Source: Cyathus striatus | Taxonomy: Eukaryota > Basidiomycota > Agaricomycetes > Agaricales > Nidulariaceae | NCBI GenBank assembly: GCA_025738555.1 | Contig: JAOVFP010000003.1 | Location: forward strand, 2,480,001-2,544,000 | DNA: 64,000 nucleotides | Reading direction: 5' to 3' | In this document: in pieces, positions 21,846 through 32,931 of the stretch | Position numbering within the stretch: position 1 is the first letter of the stretch | How the letters are laid out: each line of letters starts with the position of its first letter | Made by a program: the position numbers and the translations under genes | Notes under the pieces: model-generated | What the model was told of the DNA's origin: nothing | Database searches by the model: none | The model's input: only the letters and a program-made list of their open reading frames with translations

Positions 21846-24843
21846 ATGGCTGAAGATAATTGTGCTTTGAATCACGACGGCACATTGAAGGATGCCAGCG
21901 AAATTCAATGGCATTACGACCCTGACGACGAGATGCCTCTACCGAAGAATAACAAGAGAGCAAGAATAGAGGTGATGTATTATGCTGAGAGTAACGAATG
22001 TATTATTGAAGTCTTTCATCTCGTACAGAGAATGTTCTTAGATATCGAAGCAAAGGTGGCTACTGACTCAGAGGACGAAGAGGACGGTGAGAATATGGAC
22101 GGTATGTATAATTCATTACCCGAATTCAAATTATCTGGCTGAAATTGACTATTGTAGGGTTTATCAATGATGAGGATCAGGATGAGGAAGATCCCAACAC
22201 CCCCATAGCACGACTGATACTTCAGCGCTCGCTTTACACGCGCTTACAAAATGAAGACAAGAAACAGCAAGTTATGGATCGCTTACGCTCAGGTGGAGGG
22301 GACCTTCTTGCGAGTTTACAAGCAGGACAACGCATTGATAATCACCGCAAACTTATCAACGATATTTTTACAATGTATGTTAACTCAAGTCCTAGTTCAT
22401 ACATAGGTGCTGTTTCGCAAGCGAGCAGAACTAGTTCTTCGGCAGTCAGCAAGCATAGTATCCCTCGACGCGGCCGTAATTCTGGGGACTGGCCCCTTTG
22501 GGATCTAGCGGTTAAGGTCAGTCAGTACAATACGGATATGTCTGAGATCTTATTTACATTTTATAGGATGGATCTGAGGAAGATGTGGTATTTTCCCTCA
22601 GCTTACATGGCGGCCCAAAGTATATCCGCAGTGCATTTTCGTTATCGGTCATCCCTGGTCACGTTTATGTGGAGGCTAAATGTCTCGACGATGTTAAAAC
22701 CAGCACCAAAATTTTGGCGGATGTATATCAAAACAGTATCCATGCGGCGCCAGCTACCACTTGGGATGTCTCCTTTTCAAAAATTGGAGAACGCTATATT
22801 CCATCCAAGAACACATGGGTCCGACTCAGAGGAAGGTTTCAATACGACCTAGGTTTTATTACAGATGTCTGCGAGAAGACTTTCGAGATCGACGTTGTTC
22901 ATATACCTCGAACAACGTATAGGAACTCGTCGAAACGAAAGCATGCGTCTAGTTCATCAAATCTGAAACCACCTTGCGAGCTCTTTAATCCTGAAAAAGC
23001 ACGAGAAATAAGCCCGAATACCTTTGAAGTTATTTTCGAAGATCAGAATAATCGAATTATTAAAGGATATAAGTTTAGGAAATCCTTCTACACACAAGAT
23101 GGGTTCATACTGCGTGAGCAACTCAAATCGGGATGCCATTATCAGGTTGAAGCAACCCCTACGATCGATGAGCTACGGTCATTCGAGAGCTGTAGCCTAA
23201 TTCCTAAAAAAAAATTGGAAGATACAAGGCGAGCTGTACTTTCAGCAACGATACGTATAGGTGATCAAGTGAAGGTTGTCCTACAGCAGCCTAAGGTTTT
23301 ACTCGCCTTCATAGAAGACATCTCAGAAGGAAACGCGACACTGAGACTCCTTGAATCCCCGACAATACTATTCGAATATCCGGTTATTCAACTCCAAAAA
23401 TGCTTCAAAATTGGTGATGGTGTTAGGGTGAAGTCTGGACATCTCAAGGGAATTGTTGGGATGGTATCCGATATACAGCCTTATGGGCAAATTGGCGAGG
23501 AGAAAGTTACCATCGTCACCTTTCCAATAAAGGTAGTTATAAACATTTTTGCAGTGACACGTTACTCAAACCGTTTTAATAGGGGCATCATGAGTCAGTT
23601 CGCTCATCGGATTTGGATTTTTGTAGCGAAGTCCATAGAAGCCGTACCTTTAAGGAGGAGAGTATGGCGGATCGTGAATATGAGGCCAGGATCATGCGAG
23701 AAGATCCGTATAAATTTCTTTATGGCCAATACGCAGTGGTTAAATTTGGCCCTCGTAAAGGGGATATGGGTATACTGAAGAGTGTGAATGCGGATGGGAA
23801 AGCCATTCTTGAAGTTCAGGCCCGCTTAATAAGCTCCAACCGTCAGGATGAAGTGTCAATAAAACACTTATATATTCCTGGGTAATTATAGATAAAATTT
23901 TGACTTTCTGCTCCTGCAAACTAATAATATATCGTAGGCATTACGACACGTTCCCAGAAATTTTCAAGGGTCTTAATTTAGTTGGAGATTCATCATCGTC
24001 AATGAATATATGTCCTACGCCTCAATGGGAAAATGATTTTGGGACTGGGTCCCATACGCCTGCTTGGAATCCCAGCTCAAGGACCCCGCAAGTAAGTATT
24101 TATATTTAAATGTGATATATGTGCTTAATTAAATACTGCTTAGATATCAAATGCCGCAGCTGCTGAATTTATCGCGTATCCGCATCGCAGTCAGTCAGTT
24201 TTAGTCGTAGTATTGGCATATACTGATAACAGTAATTATAGTTCCAGAGAACGAAGAATCAACTGGCTACTTGGAACCCTCTGGTCCTCTTCCACCATCT
24301 ATGCAAACTTTTGCTATAGGTGAAGGCTCTTCAGTACATTCAAATCTCATAAATGAATTCAATGGTGTGTATTGTTATTCCTCATAAATATTTCCCTAAT
24401 ATATTTACAACTTTGCAGATCATTGGATCAAACGGCTTGTCGATGGCGACAGTTCGTTTCTGAGTAAAAATTATCTCGATGTGATTATTTCGGGCTCCCA
24501 ACCGACTATGGCTAGCTGCGGATTTGAAAATGGGAGGTATGAAAACTGCACTGGTTTTTGCGTCGAAGTCGTTAATAGCGATCAATCAATCCGAGTGGAA
24601 TTAACTGGTAATATTGTAATTTCTGTACCGGCTAAATATGTCCATAGGGTTCCCCCGGAAAGGAGAGGTCAACTGGTTACGGCCGTGAATCACCTAAACC
24701 ACCAAATCTACAGGGGGGAATACCAGGTAGTCGATCTCAAGGGAGAGGCTGTCTTTGCCTATCCACACAAAGGAAAGAAAAGACATGATAGGGGGATTAA
24801 CATTCCTATGGGGGATCTCGCTGTTATTGCAAAAAGGCGCTGA
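21846..24843 (+). CDS. Spt5-like transcription elongation factor carried by the transposon
   Basis: Nine exons (21846-21971, 22029-22101, 22158-22516, 22567-23532, 23583-23881, 23938-24091, 24144-24189, 24242-24364, 24419-24843) all join in frame to give 856 aa. The N-terminus is acidic with FLDIEAKVATDSEDEED, the Spt5 signature. An NGN-like domain follows a WPLW motif (LSVIPGHVYVEAKCLDD, about 22620-22720). KOW-type modules follow (WVRLRGRFQYDLGFITDV near 22815; GDGVRVKSGHLKGIVGMV near 23415; VVKFGPRKGDMGIL near 23735). A short C-terminal repeat-like motif, SHTPAWNPSSRTPQ, matches the TPAW repeats of fungal Spt5. The C-terminal 140 residues contain a further barrel-like region (VPPERRGQLV). 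In the known family, Spt5 pairs with Spt4 and travels with RNA polymerase II. This copy is shorter than a usual fungal Spt5 and lies inside a mobile element, so it is probably a captured paralogue. Confidence 0.85.
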
Positions 24844-24989
24844 TATTTGCTCGCTTACCATATATTGTATATAGTATTTTTAGACATGTACATAGCTATC
24901 GGGTATTACTTACATTATAAAACTTTCTTGGTGCTATATAACAGCAATCGTTTGCTTAGGATTCGAGCACGCATGAAGAAAGAGAAGAG

Positions 24990-25250
24990 ATGATTAGAAA
25001 TACGCTAAACAAATCAACGCTCCCCCGCAAGCTCTCTACAGTGCTCGTATACCCCATCACAAATTACAACCTCCTGGGCTCCCACCACCATCGCATACGC
25101 AAATCAACGGGCAAGATATGTCTCTCTCCTGCCAACATGGCCCCGAGACCACTAATCACTTCTTCCTCCACTGCCAGACTTATAACGCCGCTCGCCTCAC
25201 CCTTGCGGACACTACTCACCCTTCTCGTAGATAAACTAGGATTTTAAAAA
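24990..25250 (+). mobile_element. Non-LTR retrotransposon fragment (3' end of ORF, zinc-knuckle region)
   Basis: One frame reads SCQHGPETTNHFFLHCQTYN then AARLTLADTTHP. This is the Cys/His motif (CxxxxxETxxHFLLxCxxYxxxR) found after RNase H in LINE ORF2. It is the piece expected to follow the RNase H fragment at 18985-19320, but 5.7 kb and the Spt5-like gene lie between them. Confidence 0.65.
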
Positions 25251-26174
25251 TGATATCGCGCTAGATGTCGATAGAGAGGACTAGTAAGTTTTGCTTCCCC
25301 ACAAAACACCAGACGCGACTCGATTCATGGCACGTCATTTTGCAAATACATGTACTATACAATTCCATTCTATTTCGTATCCATATTACCAAGACATACA
25401 GTAAGATATATGTACAATATACGATAGTATATGATTCCATTCCCCCCTGTATCCGTATTACCAAGATATACAACAAGATATATGTACGATGTTCCACAAA
25501 CTATATTACACTACAAATTATATTCAAAGCTGATAACAATCCTTGTTGAAGTCCATTCGAAGCTTTCCCGCACTACCCCATTTCACTCCACCGTTATCGA
25601 AATAATGCTCCCGGGTACGCGAGTATATGTGCATGGTCACTATAGCCTTTCCATTTATTTTGAATCCTCTGAGGGTATAGTGTGGTTCGCTGTCCGAATC
25701 ACTGTCGTGGAAAGGTGCCCTGAAGCACCAGCATTTAGAGGTAACAAGAAAGAGCGAGCAAAGACTTACAACAGGACCCAGTGTCGTATGTTGCAATGAT
25801 TTTCCTGCCACAAATTTCGATACACTGCGCGTCGGGCAGCGACCAGGGCTTCCATTCGTTCTTGGTATGTCATGCGATTGCAGACAGGACGGTAGACATG
25901 AATGGGCTATTACACATGTTAAGGGGATGAAAACGGAATGGAAAAATCGAAAACATACGGCCATTTCGTCGTTGGTTGGGACTGAAAGAAATAAAATGGT
26001 TATGAGAATAGAGAATAAAGACGAATAGATAATAGTTACCGATATAAAAGAATGTGTGAGATCAAGAATGAAGAGATCACGAAGAGGTCACGATGAGGAT
26101 AGGAATTGGCGTGAAGTGTTTGCCACGATTGGAATAAGCAATTAGAAGAGACGAAGGAACAAACATAACTTAAA

Positions 26175-26285
26175 CTCACAAATATCAATGCTCCCATCAG
26201 TCCTCCTCGATGTAGGCTCCTCGGCAGCCTCATTACCAACGATGACCCGATGACCAGGTACCCATTAAGCAGTAATAAATAAAGC
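26175..26285 (-). mobile_element. Non-LTR retrotransposon RNase H fragment, decayed
   Basis: The minus strand reads WVPGHRVIVGNEAAEE, the RNase HI third block of LINEs, with a stop just upstream. No other domain remains. Confidence 0.6.
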
Positions 26286-26694
26286 AATACGCACGCCAGT
26301 CGAACTACGAGTCCGGCATGCGCCACTTGAATAAGTGGGAGTGGATGTACGATGAAGAGGACAAAGTCATATATTCAGGAAGGGGACCTGCAGCAGAGAG
26401 CTGATGAATCTCGTCGTCACCTATTATGCTTGACAGGCCTTCGTTCTTTATCGCATTCCCACTAGCACATTCCGCCCTTCCGCATGTGATTGGAGAAATT
26501 AAATTTGAGAATAGTAGTTATAATTCCACAAAATATATCAAACGTGTATCTAAATGAGCTTGAGTTAGGGTAAATCTAAATGAATTCTGGGTAGTGCGCT
26601 TTGCCACTTGCTGGCCACAATGAAAAATGTATCTGAACCATTGAACAACGTAACCTGTATACTACATACTTGTAAAAATCAAAATAAGTAAAAG

Positions 26695-26965
26695 TCGAGT
26701 GTCTTCAAGTTCCTCGAGTGGAGTTAAGTTCCTCGCTTATTTTTTCGAGTGAAAGTTAAGTTCCATCGAGTGGAGTCGAGTTCCTCGCTTATATTTTTTT
26801 CGAGTGTCAGTCGAGTGGAGTTAAGTTCCTCGCTTACACTAAATTCGAGTGGAAGGTAAGTTACCATCGAGTTACCTTCGAGTGGAAAATGCCACTCGAC
26901 TCCACTCGAATTTGAGTCGAGTTCCATTCGAGTTCCACTTAAGTTCCAGTCGAGTGTCTAACTTA
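26695..26965. repeat. Third GAGTT/AAGTT satellite block of the giant element
   Basis: Units such as CGAGTGGAGTTAAGTTCCTC and TCGAGTTCCTCGCTTATTTT recur at 25-45 bp spacing. They are closely related to the blocks at 9227, 20098 and 27640. Confidence 0.8.
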
Positions 26966-27639
26966 AGTTCCTCAAGTTCCATAACAAAAAACCCATACTT
27001 TATGATTGTGCTCATTGTTGTCGTGATCCCTTACCTCGTTGTTTCCTACGCCCACCCCTGCCGCCGCGGATGTGTAAAAATAGCGCCATCACATCATCCA
27101 TCATTGTGCTCAACAGTGAGCACATATTTTGTGCATTCTTCTCTCAGTTTTTCGATTTTTCCTATGATTTTTTTTGTATAATATGGAGTTAGTTATTTTG
27201 TATGCAATATAACATCTTAGTTGTATAAATATCATGTACTGTGCTTATAGAAAATATTACATGAACAATAATAATTTCAGCTTTTCATACTATTTCATAG
27301 GTAGTTTAGCTGTACTGTCAAAGCATTTAATATATATTCATATTCACAAAAAAAATTGAGAGAAATCGCCCAAGAACTCAACCAGAAATGAAAATAATGG
27401 GTGCTCACTGTTTATGACGATGACGAGGCACATGAACGCGATCAAACGCGCCGCGGAAAACAACGTGCGGCACTCATTGATCAATTTGATGGACAGATCA
27501 AATTAATGATCGACATTCAGGGGCGTGGGAAATAATGAGTGCGGAGGCGCAATAGCGAGTAAGCACCAATCTAGCAACCCATAGCAGTGTTGGAATGTCT
27601 GTCATATACCATACATTTTACATTTTTCGAGTTACAGGT
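26966..27639. other. Spacer near right end of giant element
   Basis: No gene seen. A perfect hairpin TGTGCTCA-ACAG-TGAGCACA lies at 27105-27124, and a partial copy (GTGCTCACTG) at about 27403. Confidence 0.4.
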
Positions 27640-27717
27640 GAGTTCTGAAGTCGAGTTCTAGTCGAGTTCCGATCGAGTTCCATTCGAGTTACCGGTAACT
27701 CGAAAAGTTGACGGCCC
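27640..27717. repeat. Right terminal satellite block and TIR
   Basis: GAGTTCTAGTCGAGTTCC-type units end in ACCGGTAACTCGAAAAGTTG then ACGGCCC, the inverted partner of the left end at 9227. Confidence 0.8.
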
Positions 27718-27726
27718 CTCACATAC
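27718..27726. repeat. Right target-site duplication of the giant element
   Basis: CTCACATAC directly after the terminal GACGGCCC; identical to 9218-9226. Confidence 0.88.
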
Positions 27727-29348
27727 TCACGGTGTGTTAGTAACTTTCATCGCTAAAAGTACTTCTTGCTTGCTAACTATTAATCCGAAGCTGTGTTATA
27801 CTATGATTATATCTTGACATTCGGTAGGCAGAGTACTTTCAGTTTCAATACTCCATCTCCGGTCATTTATACTAAATACAACAGACGATGAAATAAATTA
27901 TATATGGAAGCGTCCCAAGCGGGGAAGCGCTTATTGGTTTTTCGTCAACCGATACGCCACGTTCTTCGGCACTGTACCAGTAGCTATTGCAGTATTTAGT
28001 TCATTATTACAAAAAGAGGTATCTAGTACCAAATATTTCCTTAATATATATCAGCTAACAGTTTGTATATTAGGTTCAGAGGTTTGCCACATTCAAATTG
28101 TGTGATGCTATTGACTTATTAGCAACCTCTCAGTAATGAGTGTAAGGGGTTTTACATCTTTCAGGAAGTTCTCCTGGTCTTCAGCCAACTAGTGGTTTCG
28201 TGTAAGCCTTTTCGCAATTTATAGAATTTTAAACTAATCTTTTAGTACTTCTCACACTTCGTGTTCATGCTCTTTATGAGCGCTCGCTTCGAATACTTCT
28301 GTTTCTGCTTGGTTTTGGGACGGTCCTTATGGGTATTTCAATCGTGCTTACTATTTTCTATGTTATTGATTGCGAAATAACACATGCTTTCCTATAGTGG
28401 GCTCAGCTTGATCAGCGGAGTTTACAACCTGAAATCGGAATAGGTTGTCGCATGATTTTGTCTCATGAAACGTAAGCAAACCTATCCTGTATTGACATTC
28501 AATATTTATGACAGTGTGTATCTCTTTAGATCAATTCGTACGGCAGATGCTACTCTATTTAATGTTCTAGCTTCTAAGCTTGATACAGGTTTTGGAGTAT
28601 CCTGGATAGCTCTTATGGTCTATGACACCACCATATTTTGCTTTACATTATACAAGACTTGGACAACAAGAAATCATCATGACATAAATACGCCCCTTCT
28701 TTCACTAATTCTTAGAGATGGTCAGGAATTTTTCCTGTCATACTATTATATGTGCCGTTACTAAATAATCCTAGGAACCCTATACTATGCGTAAGATTTT
28801 TCGGAGCCCGCTATTTAATACTGTTGTCATCATATTTCACAGAGCTATGGTCATGGTGGGTCTTGCAAACATCTTATCATACTATGTAAGTGATTAGCTG
28901 AGAGCTAGCTCCAACTTTTTCAGCCTACTCACTCTATTGTTTCTTAGTTTGCCAGTGTTAGTTATAAATCAACTGTGCACAAGATCTATGAAAATTTGAT
29001 AATGTATAGTCTGTCTTTAGTGGTGGAATTTCACAATTTGCTAGCAGGTCTAGAGAATTCTAATTTCAATTAATAAAAATTTTCTAACTCTTACTTTAGT
29101 ATATCAGTAACCATGATGTCCTGCCTAATGCTTAACCTGCACCAGAGCAATAACATAGGGATATATTCAAGTATAACAGATTTTGCTCCAGATATCCAGT
29201 TTGCTCATAGCATAACTACTATGCAAGAGCAGTCAAATTGCTTAGAACATGAAGTGTAATTAGTACATTAGAACATGTACAGAGCTTTGAAAAAGTTAGG
29301 GAACTGCTAGACTGGGTTTAGGTGTTTGTATATTTCATAATGAATATA

Positions 29349-30035
29349 CAGTCATCAACCATCAAACGTGACACCCCACCCAACGTGACAAACCCAACTG
29401 ATTGACCTCTCCTCACCTCAAATCTATGGCTATGGCTATAATTCTTTTTGTATTTTGAGGCCTAGTATCCCAGGAATGATTTCAAACAATATTTTTACAA
29501 GTATATACCGAAACAGACATATGACGCACAAACTAAGCCAGAGAGTTACCCCAAACATGAGATTTCCAAAAAATACATGGCATAGATTACTCAATAAAGG
29601 TACTTGATTTAACTGTTTTATAAAATAGGCAGCTGTTATTTAATATAATAAACCTCTATAAATGTTTTTATGGTAAAGTACATCTATGTTCTCTGATATA
29701 TCACTAGAAATCTGAAGTGCTCAGTGTTGTGAGACAAGGAGGTTTTGTTTATATTAATGATCCAGACTTTGGCAATCTTTAATTTTGAAGTGTTCTGTAA
29801 TAAACTGTATGGCCATCAGCAGCTGTCACACCACGTGGTTTTGTTCAAAATTCAGTCCCCTCAACTATTTTGCAAATGTTTGTTCCCTACTAAAACACAG
29901 TGCAATAAAAATTATACAGAATGATTCTATAAGATTATATCTATCCATATGTACAATTTTTATAGTAGAATATGTACTACATGATGTGCAATCACACCTT
30001 CAAGTTTTGTTGTCACATTGAATGGTTGATGACTG
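29349..30035. mobile_element. Tc1/mariner-type MITE, 687 bp
   Basis: Terminal inverted repeats CAGTCATCAACCAT extend with four mismatches or so to GTGACA. They are flanked on both sides by TA (29347-29348, 30036-30037), the standard target duplication. No transposase frame is found inside. One TIR difference is ACGTGAC versus ATGTGAC, as expected from CpG decay. Confidence 0.88.
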
Positions 30036-30874
30036 TATATATTTGATTTATCACTGAGATCAGGAAACTCTTAAAAATAAAATGAATGTCAAAGTTCACC
30101 AGCTCATAAATATAATGACCAGAAGTGACTAACTCTCTCATCAGTGCAAATATGTATGTAAATTAATAATCCAAATATCTGCATATTTAATGGTAAGCAC
30201 AGCTTAGTGTTGTCACTGAGCTGCTAGGCAGAGCAGTAAATTGAGCAAGCTGAGTGGGGATTTTTACTCACCACTCATGTCAACTCAGCTCAAAACATGT
30301 AACATATGTCACTTCACAATGCATGTTAAAGGTAAAGTACCTAGTTTAGCACAATGTAATGTAAATTAAAATATAGTTAACTCTACTCACACCATGGATG
30401 CTCACTAAGAAAGTGCTTGGTGGGTAAGATTTAGATGCCAGATGCTTCTGGGCACAGTAAGGTAATGAAAAGTTGTTGAAGACTGATGTTCAAGATGGGA
30501 TGTGTGCTTAGTGAATGCTTTGATGCACATTTGATGCACATTCCTTAATCTCAGACTTAGCACAGACTTAGAACTTTGACTCTCATTGTACTCTGAATCT
30601 CTTAGCTCACATTTGTTAGTGACAGACAAGCTAAATGCTTGAAGTTGAACTCAAACACTTGAATAGAGAAAGAAGTGAATCTTATTGCTTGTCTGGAATA
30701 AACTAGCACAAGAATAGTGAATACTAAGTAAAATGTCTGTATTTATAGAAATGTCCATGAGGATATTGCATGTAAGTCTACCTACACTACAACACATGTT
30801 TACTGTGCATTTACATTAGAAACTCATGTAATACATATGGCCAAACTGTGCAACTGTGTCCACAGTCTTGATGA
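30036..30874. other. AT-rich, CpG-poor intergenic sequence
   Basis: Short frames only. The composition is TG/CA-rich with almost no CG dinucleotides. Nothing recognisable. Confidence 0.4.
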
Positions 30875-30879
30875 GTAAC

Positions 30880-31488
30880 TGTCATATCCGTGACAATCCC
30901 TGTACCATTGGAGTCAACTCTGGGTTTACTCCGCTTTTAGTACGTTTCCTCCGGACTATGTATACTTGTTATATATCGAACTCTTCCTTACTAATGTTTA
31001 CTTGTATCTGTTTACTTGTTCCTTCCCTTTAATATTACTACCTCGTTCTCTGGCCACGGCCATTTCTCCTATGACTATAATCTAGAGGCGTACTACTAGT
31101 TTACCATGTTCTACATTTCATGGAGTTTACTTAACCCTAGGATGCCACATACCCATGGGCATTACTCCATATGCATTCGGACAAAGTAGTTTACTATATA
31201 AACTACTCCTGTAATGTAGATAGACTTCAGTTTCAAATCAACTACGTTTACACCCTTCTCCCACTTGAGCCTTGAGCCAACTCCACTATTTTGCCACTTA
31301 CTCTGCTTTGTTCTAAATACGGAACTGGAAGTCCAAGGGGCGCAACACACAAGTTGAAGCCAACGTTCCACTACTCCCATACTTGTTCATCATCTCCACA
31401 CACCCTACTAACGTTGTACAAGTTACTCCGCTATTAGACTATCTACTCCAAGGTTCTTGTCCCTAGTGGAAAAGAATGGGACGTGACA
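30880..31488. mobile_element. Solo LTR, 609 bp, with 5-bp target duplication
   Basis: Starts TGTCATATCCGTGACA and ends GGGACGTGACA, so it has TG...CA ends with an inverted TGTCA/TGACA. It is flanked by GTAAC on both sides (30875-30879, 31489-31493). No internal retroelement region is present, so it is the product of LTR recombination. It still has many CpGs, unlike the sequence around it, and is probably a later arrival. Confidence 0.83.
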
Positions 31489-31975
31489 GTAACATATGTT
31501 GATCCACATGGCATCTAAATTGTATGTCATGTGACTAGTCACATGACAATAGATAAGATATGATTAGATAAAAGATTTAGATAAAGGGTGAAATTCTAAC
31601 AACATTAATACTAGCAAAAGACTGCTGGATCATATTTCTCAGGGCACAGGACACTGCACTTCTACTACTGAACCCTATCTGTAAATATCATACAGAACTA
31701 TGGCTATAGGAACTATATAGTTAATACAAATGCAGTAATTGTGCATTAGCTAAGCTGTAAAGTAGACTTCTTAAACTGGATAGGAGCATCTGGGATGAAT
31801 CAGGGTAAATCATGATTTTACAGACATATGAGCACCAAGAACAGATCTATATGGGAAGATAGCAAAGTACAATAAACTATGTCTGCAGGTAAGATAGGCC
31901 TCATACAGAATCAACTACCCCATGTAAGGTGACATTCTGTTATGTACTGTGACAATGTGTGACTACTATTGTGGA

Positions 31976-31992
31976 GCAGGCATTTTGCCTGC
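31976..31992. repeat. Hairpin repeat GCAGGCA-TTT-TGCCTGC (copy 2)
   Basis: Same stem as at 12093; the loop is changed by one base. Confidence 0.7.
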
Positions 31993-32695
31993 AGTACAAA
32001 AATCAACATATTACAATTTCTATTATGTAATCAGCTGATGCATGCATTGACACATTTGTTCGCATTCATGTTTGTGCACATTCTCTCTCTCTCATTTTCC
32101 CTCCAATGCCGACACACTCCTACATCGCTCGAACACTGCAATTACTCAACAAGAACTCAAGATCATTGGTATCGAGTACTACCAAGGCCTGTTGAATACC
32201 ATAAAACACATTACTGAAGGCCATGTTTGTCTCTACTCAAGTTTTATTCTTTAAATTTTCTTTCTATTCATTGGTATGTTCTCTGTTTCATACTTTACCA
32301 TTTTCCTCCATAAATCTACGATTTAAACACCATTAATTTCCATTTTATTAACTACTCCTCATTAAGTACTTTCTTTATTTTAATTTTCTATAAAATCCTT
32401 GTATCTACACATTTGCAATCTAGTGGAACTTTATCCCCCTTTCTCAACATCTTAGAACACCTCAAGGTCGAATGGATGTTCACCAAATCGCTTACCAATT
32501 TCTTTGTTTAGGTATCAATGCACCTTACACCTCTACACTATCACATGAGTATTTAGATAATCCTTATCATTGTTGATGTCAATCAAATGTCAACCCATGC
32601 CTGACACATGTGTGCATCAACATAGGACATTAAGCAGGAAACTTCAGGACAGTGAAAACCCCATGGTTCCATCTTACCATGTTACTTTGTTCTCT

Positions 32696-32931
32696 GTAGA
32701 GCAGGCATTCTGCCTGTACTGTAAAATTGGCCTCATGTTGGTTTTTATTAGTTCACTCATTTACATGTTCCTGTACCTATTTAAGTACAGTACTCAACAT
32801 TCTTTGAATACAAGTTCCTTTCCCCCTTTCTCACATTCTCAATGAACCTCACTAGGACCTGAGGAGAGACAGATGTGCTATCTGCTTGCAAGTTCTTTGT
32901 TCAAGAACTTCCTTCAACCAGAAATCTTCTT
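32696..32931. repeat. 235-bp direct repeat, copy 1 (with hairpin at 32701)
   Basis: Begins GTAGAGCAGGCATTCTGCCT and runs through ATTTACATGTTCCTGTACC and GCAAGTTCTTTGTTCAAGAA. About 90 percent identical by eye to 33586-33821, 890 bp downstream. Confidence 0.85.

Larger units (their letters stand above)
24844..26694. other. Spacer with retroelement scraps
   Basis: Contains a LINE 3' fragment (24990-25250, plus) and an RNase H fragment (about 26175-26285, minus). A minus-strand open frame of 146 codons (25964-25524) has no recognisable motif beyond an acidic DSDSDSEPHYTLRGF stretch, and I do not call it as a gene. Imperfect direct repeats near 25340-25495 (ATTACCAAGAYATAC, AAGATATATGTAC) are also present. 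Confidence 0.45.
9227..27717 (+). mobile_element. Giant MULE-like DNA transposon, 18,491 bp, multi-gene
   Basis: The left end starts GGGCTGCATACTTTTCGAGTT. The right end, read inward on the other strand, starts GGGCCGTCAACTTTTCGAGTT, with 17 of 21 bases identical. Both borders abut CTCACATAC (9218-9226 and 27718-27726), a perfect 9-bp target duplication, which is the usual size for Mutator-like elements. The target is exon 2 of a 7TM gene and the reading frame closes across the empty site, which independently fixes the borders. The cargo, in order, is a small Tudor-like gene, a MULE transposase fused to a deubiquitinase and PHD finger, and an Spt5-like gene, all on the plus strand. Both ends and two internal regions consist of GAGTT/AAGTT satellite. 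Nested retroelement scraps show that it is not very young. Confidence 0.87.
9118..29259 (+). pseudogene. Third DUF6533-like 7TM gene, split by the 18.5-kb transposon
   Basis: The 5' piece is exon 1 (9118-9144) and the start of exon 2 (9198-9226, reading LRLWSHNSH). Exon 2 resumes after the element at 27727 (THGVLVTFIAK) once one copy of the 9-bp duplication is removed. Downstream exons read DDEINYIWKRPKRGSAYWFF (27885-28018), LLTLRVHALYERSLRI (about 28246-28340), WAQLDQRSLQPEIGIGCR (from 28398), a membrane exon from 28530, AMVMVGLANILSYY (from 28853) and TMMSCLMLNLHQ near 29108-29150, with a stop at 29257-29259. These are in the correct family order. One small intron (27759-27790) and the join near 28140 are uncertain; the latter may be a real lesion. 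With 18.5 kb inside an exon, the gene is expected to be inactive unless an internal start is used. Confidence 0.82.

Noticed and set aside
25524..25964. 146-codon minus-strand gene
   Set aside because: No recognisable domain, no supporting exon structure, and it lies next to retroelement scraps.
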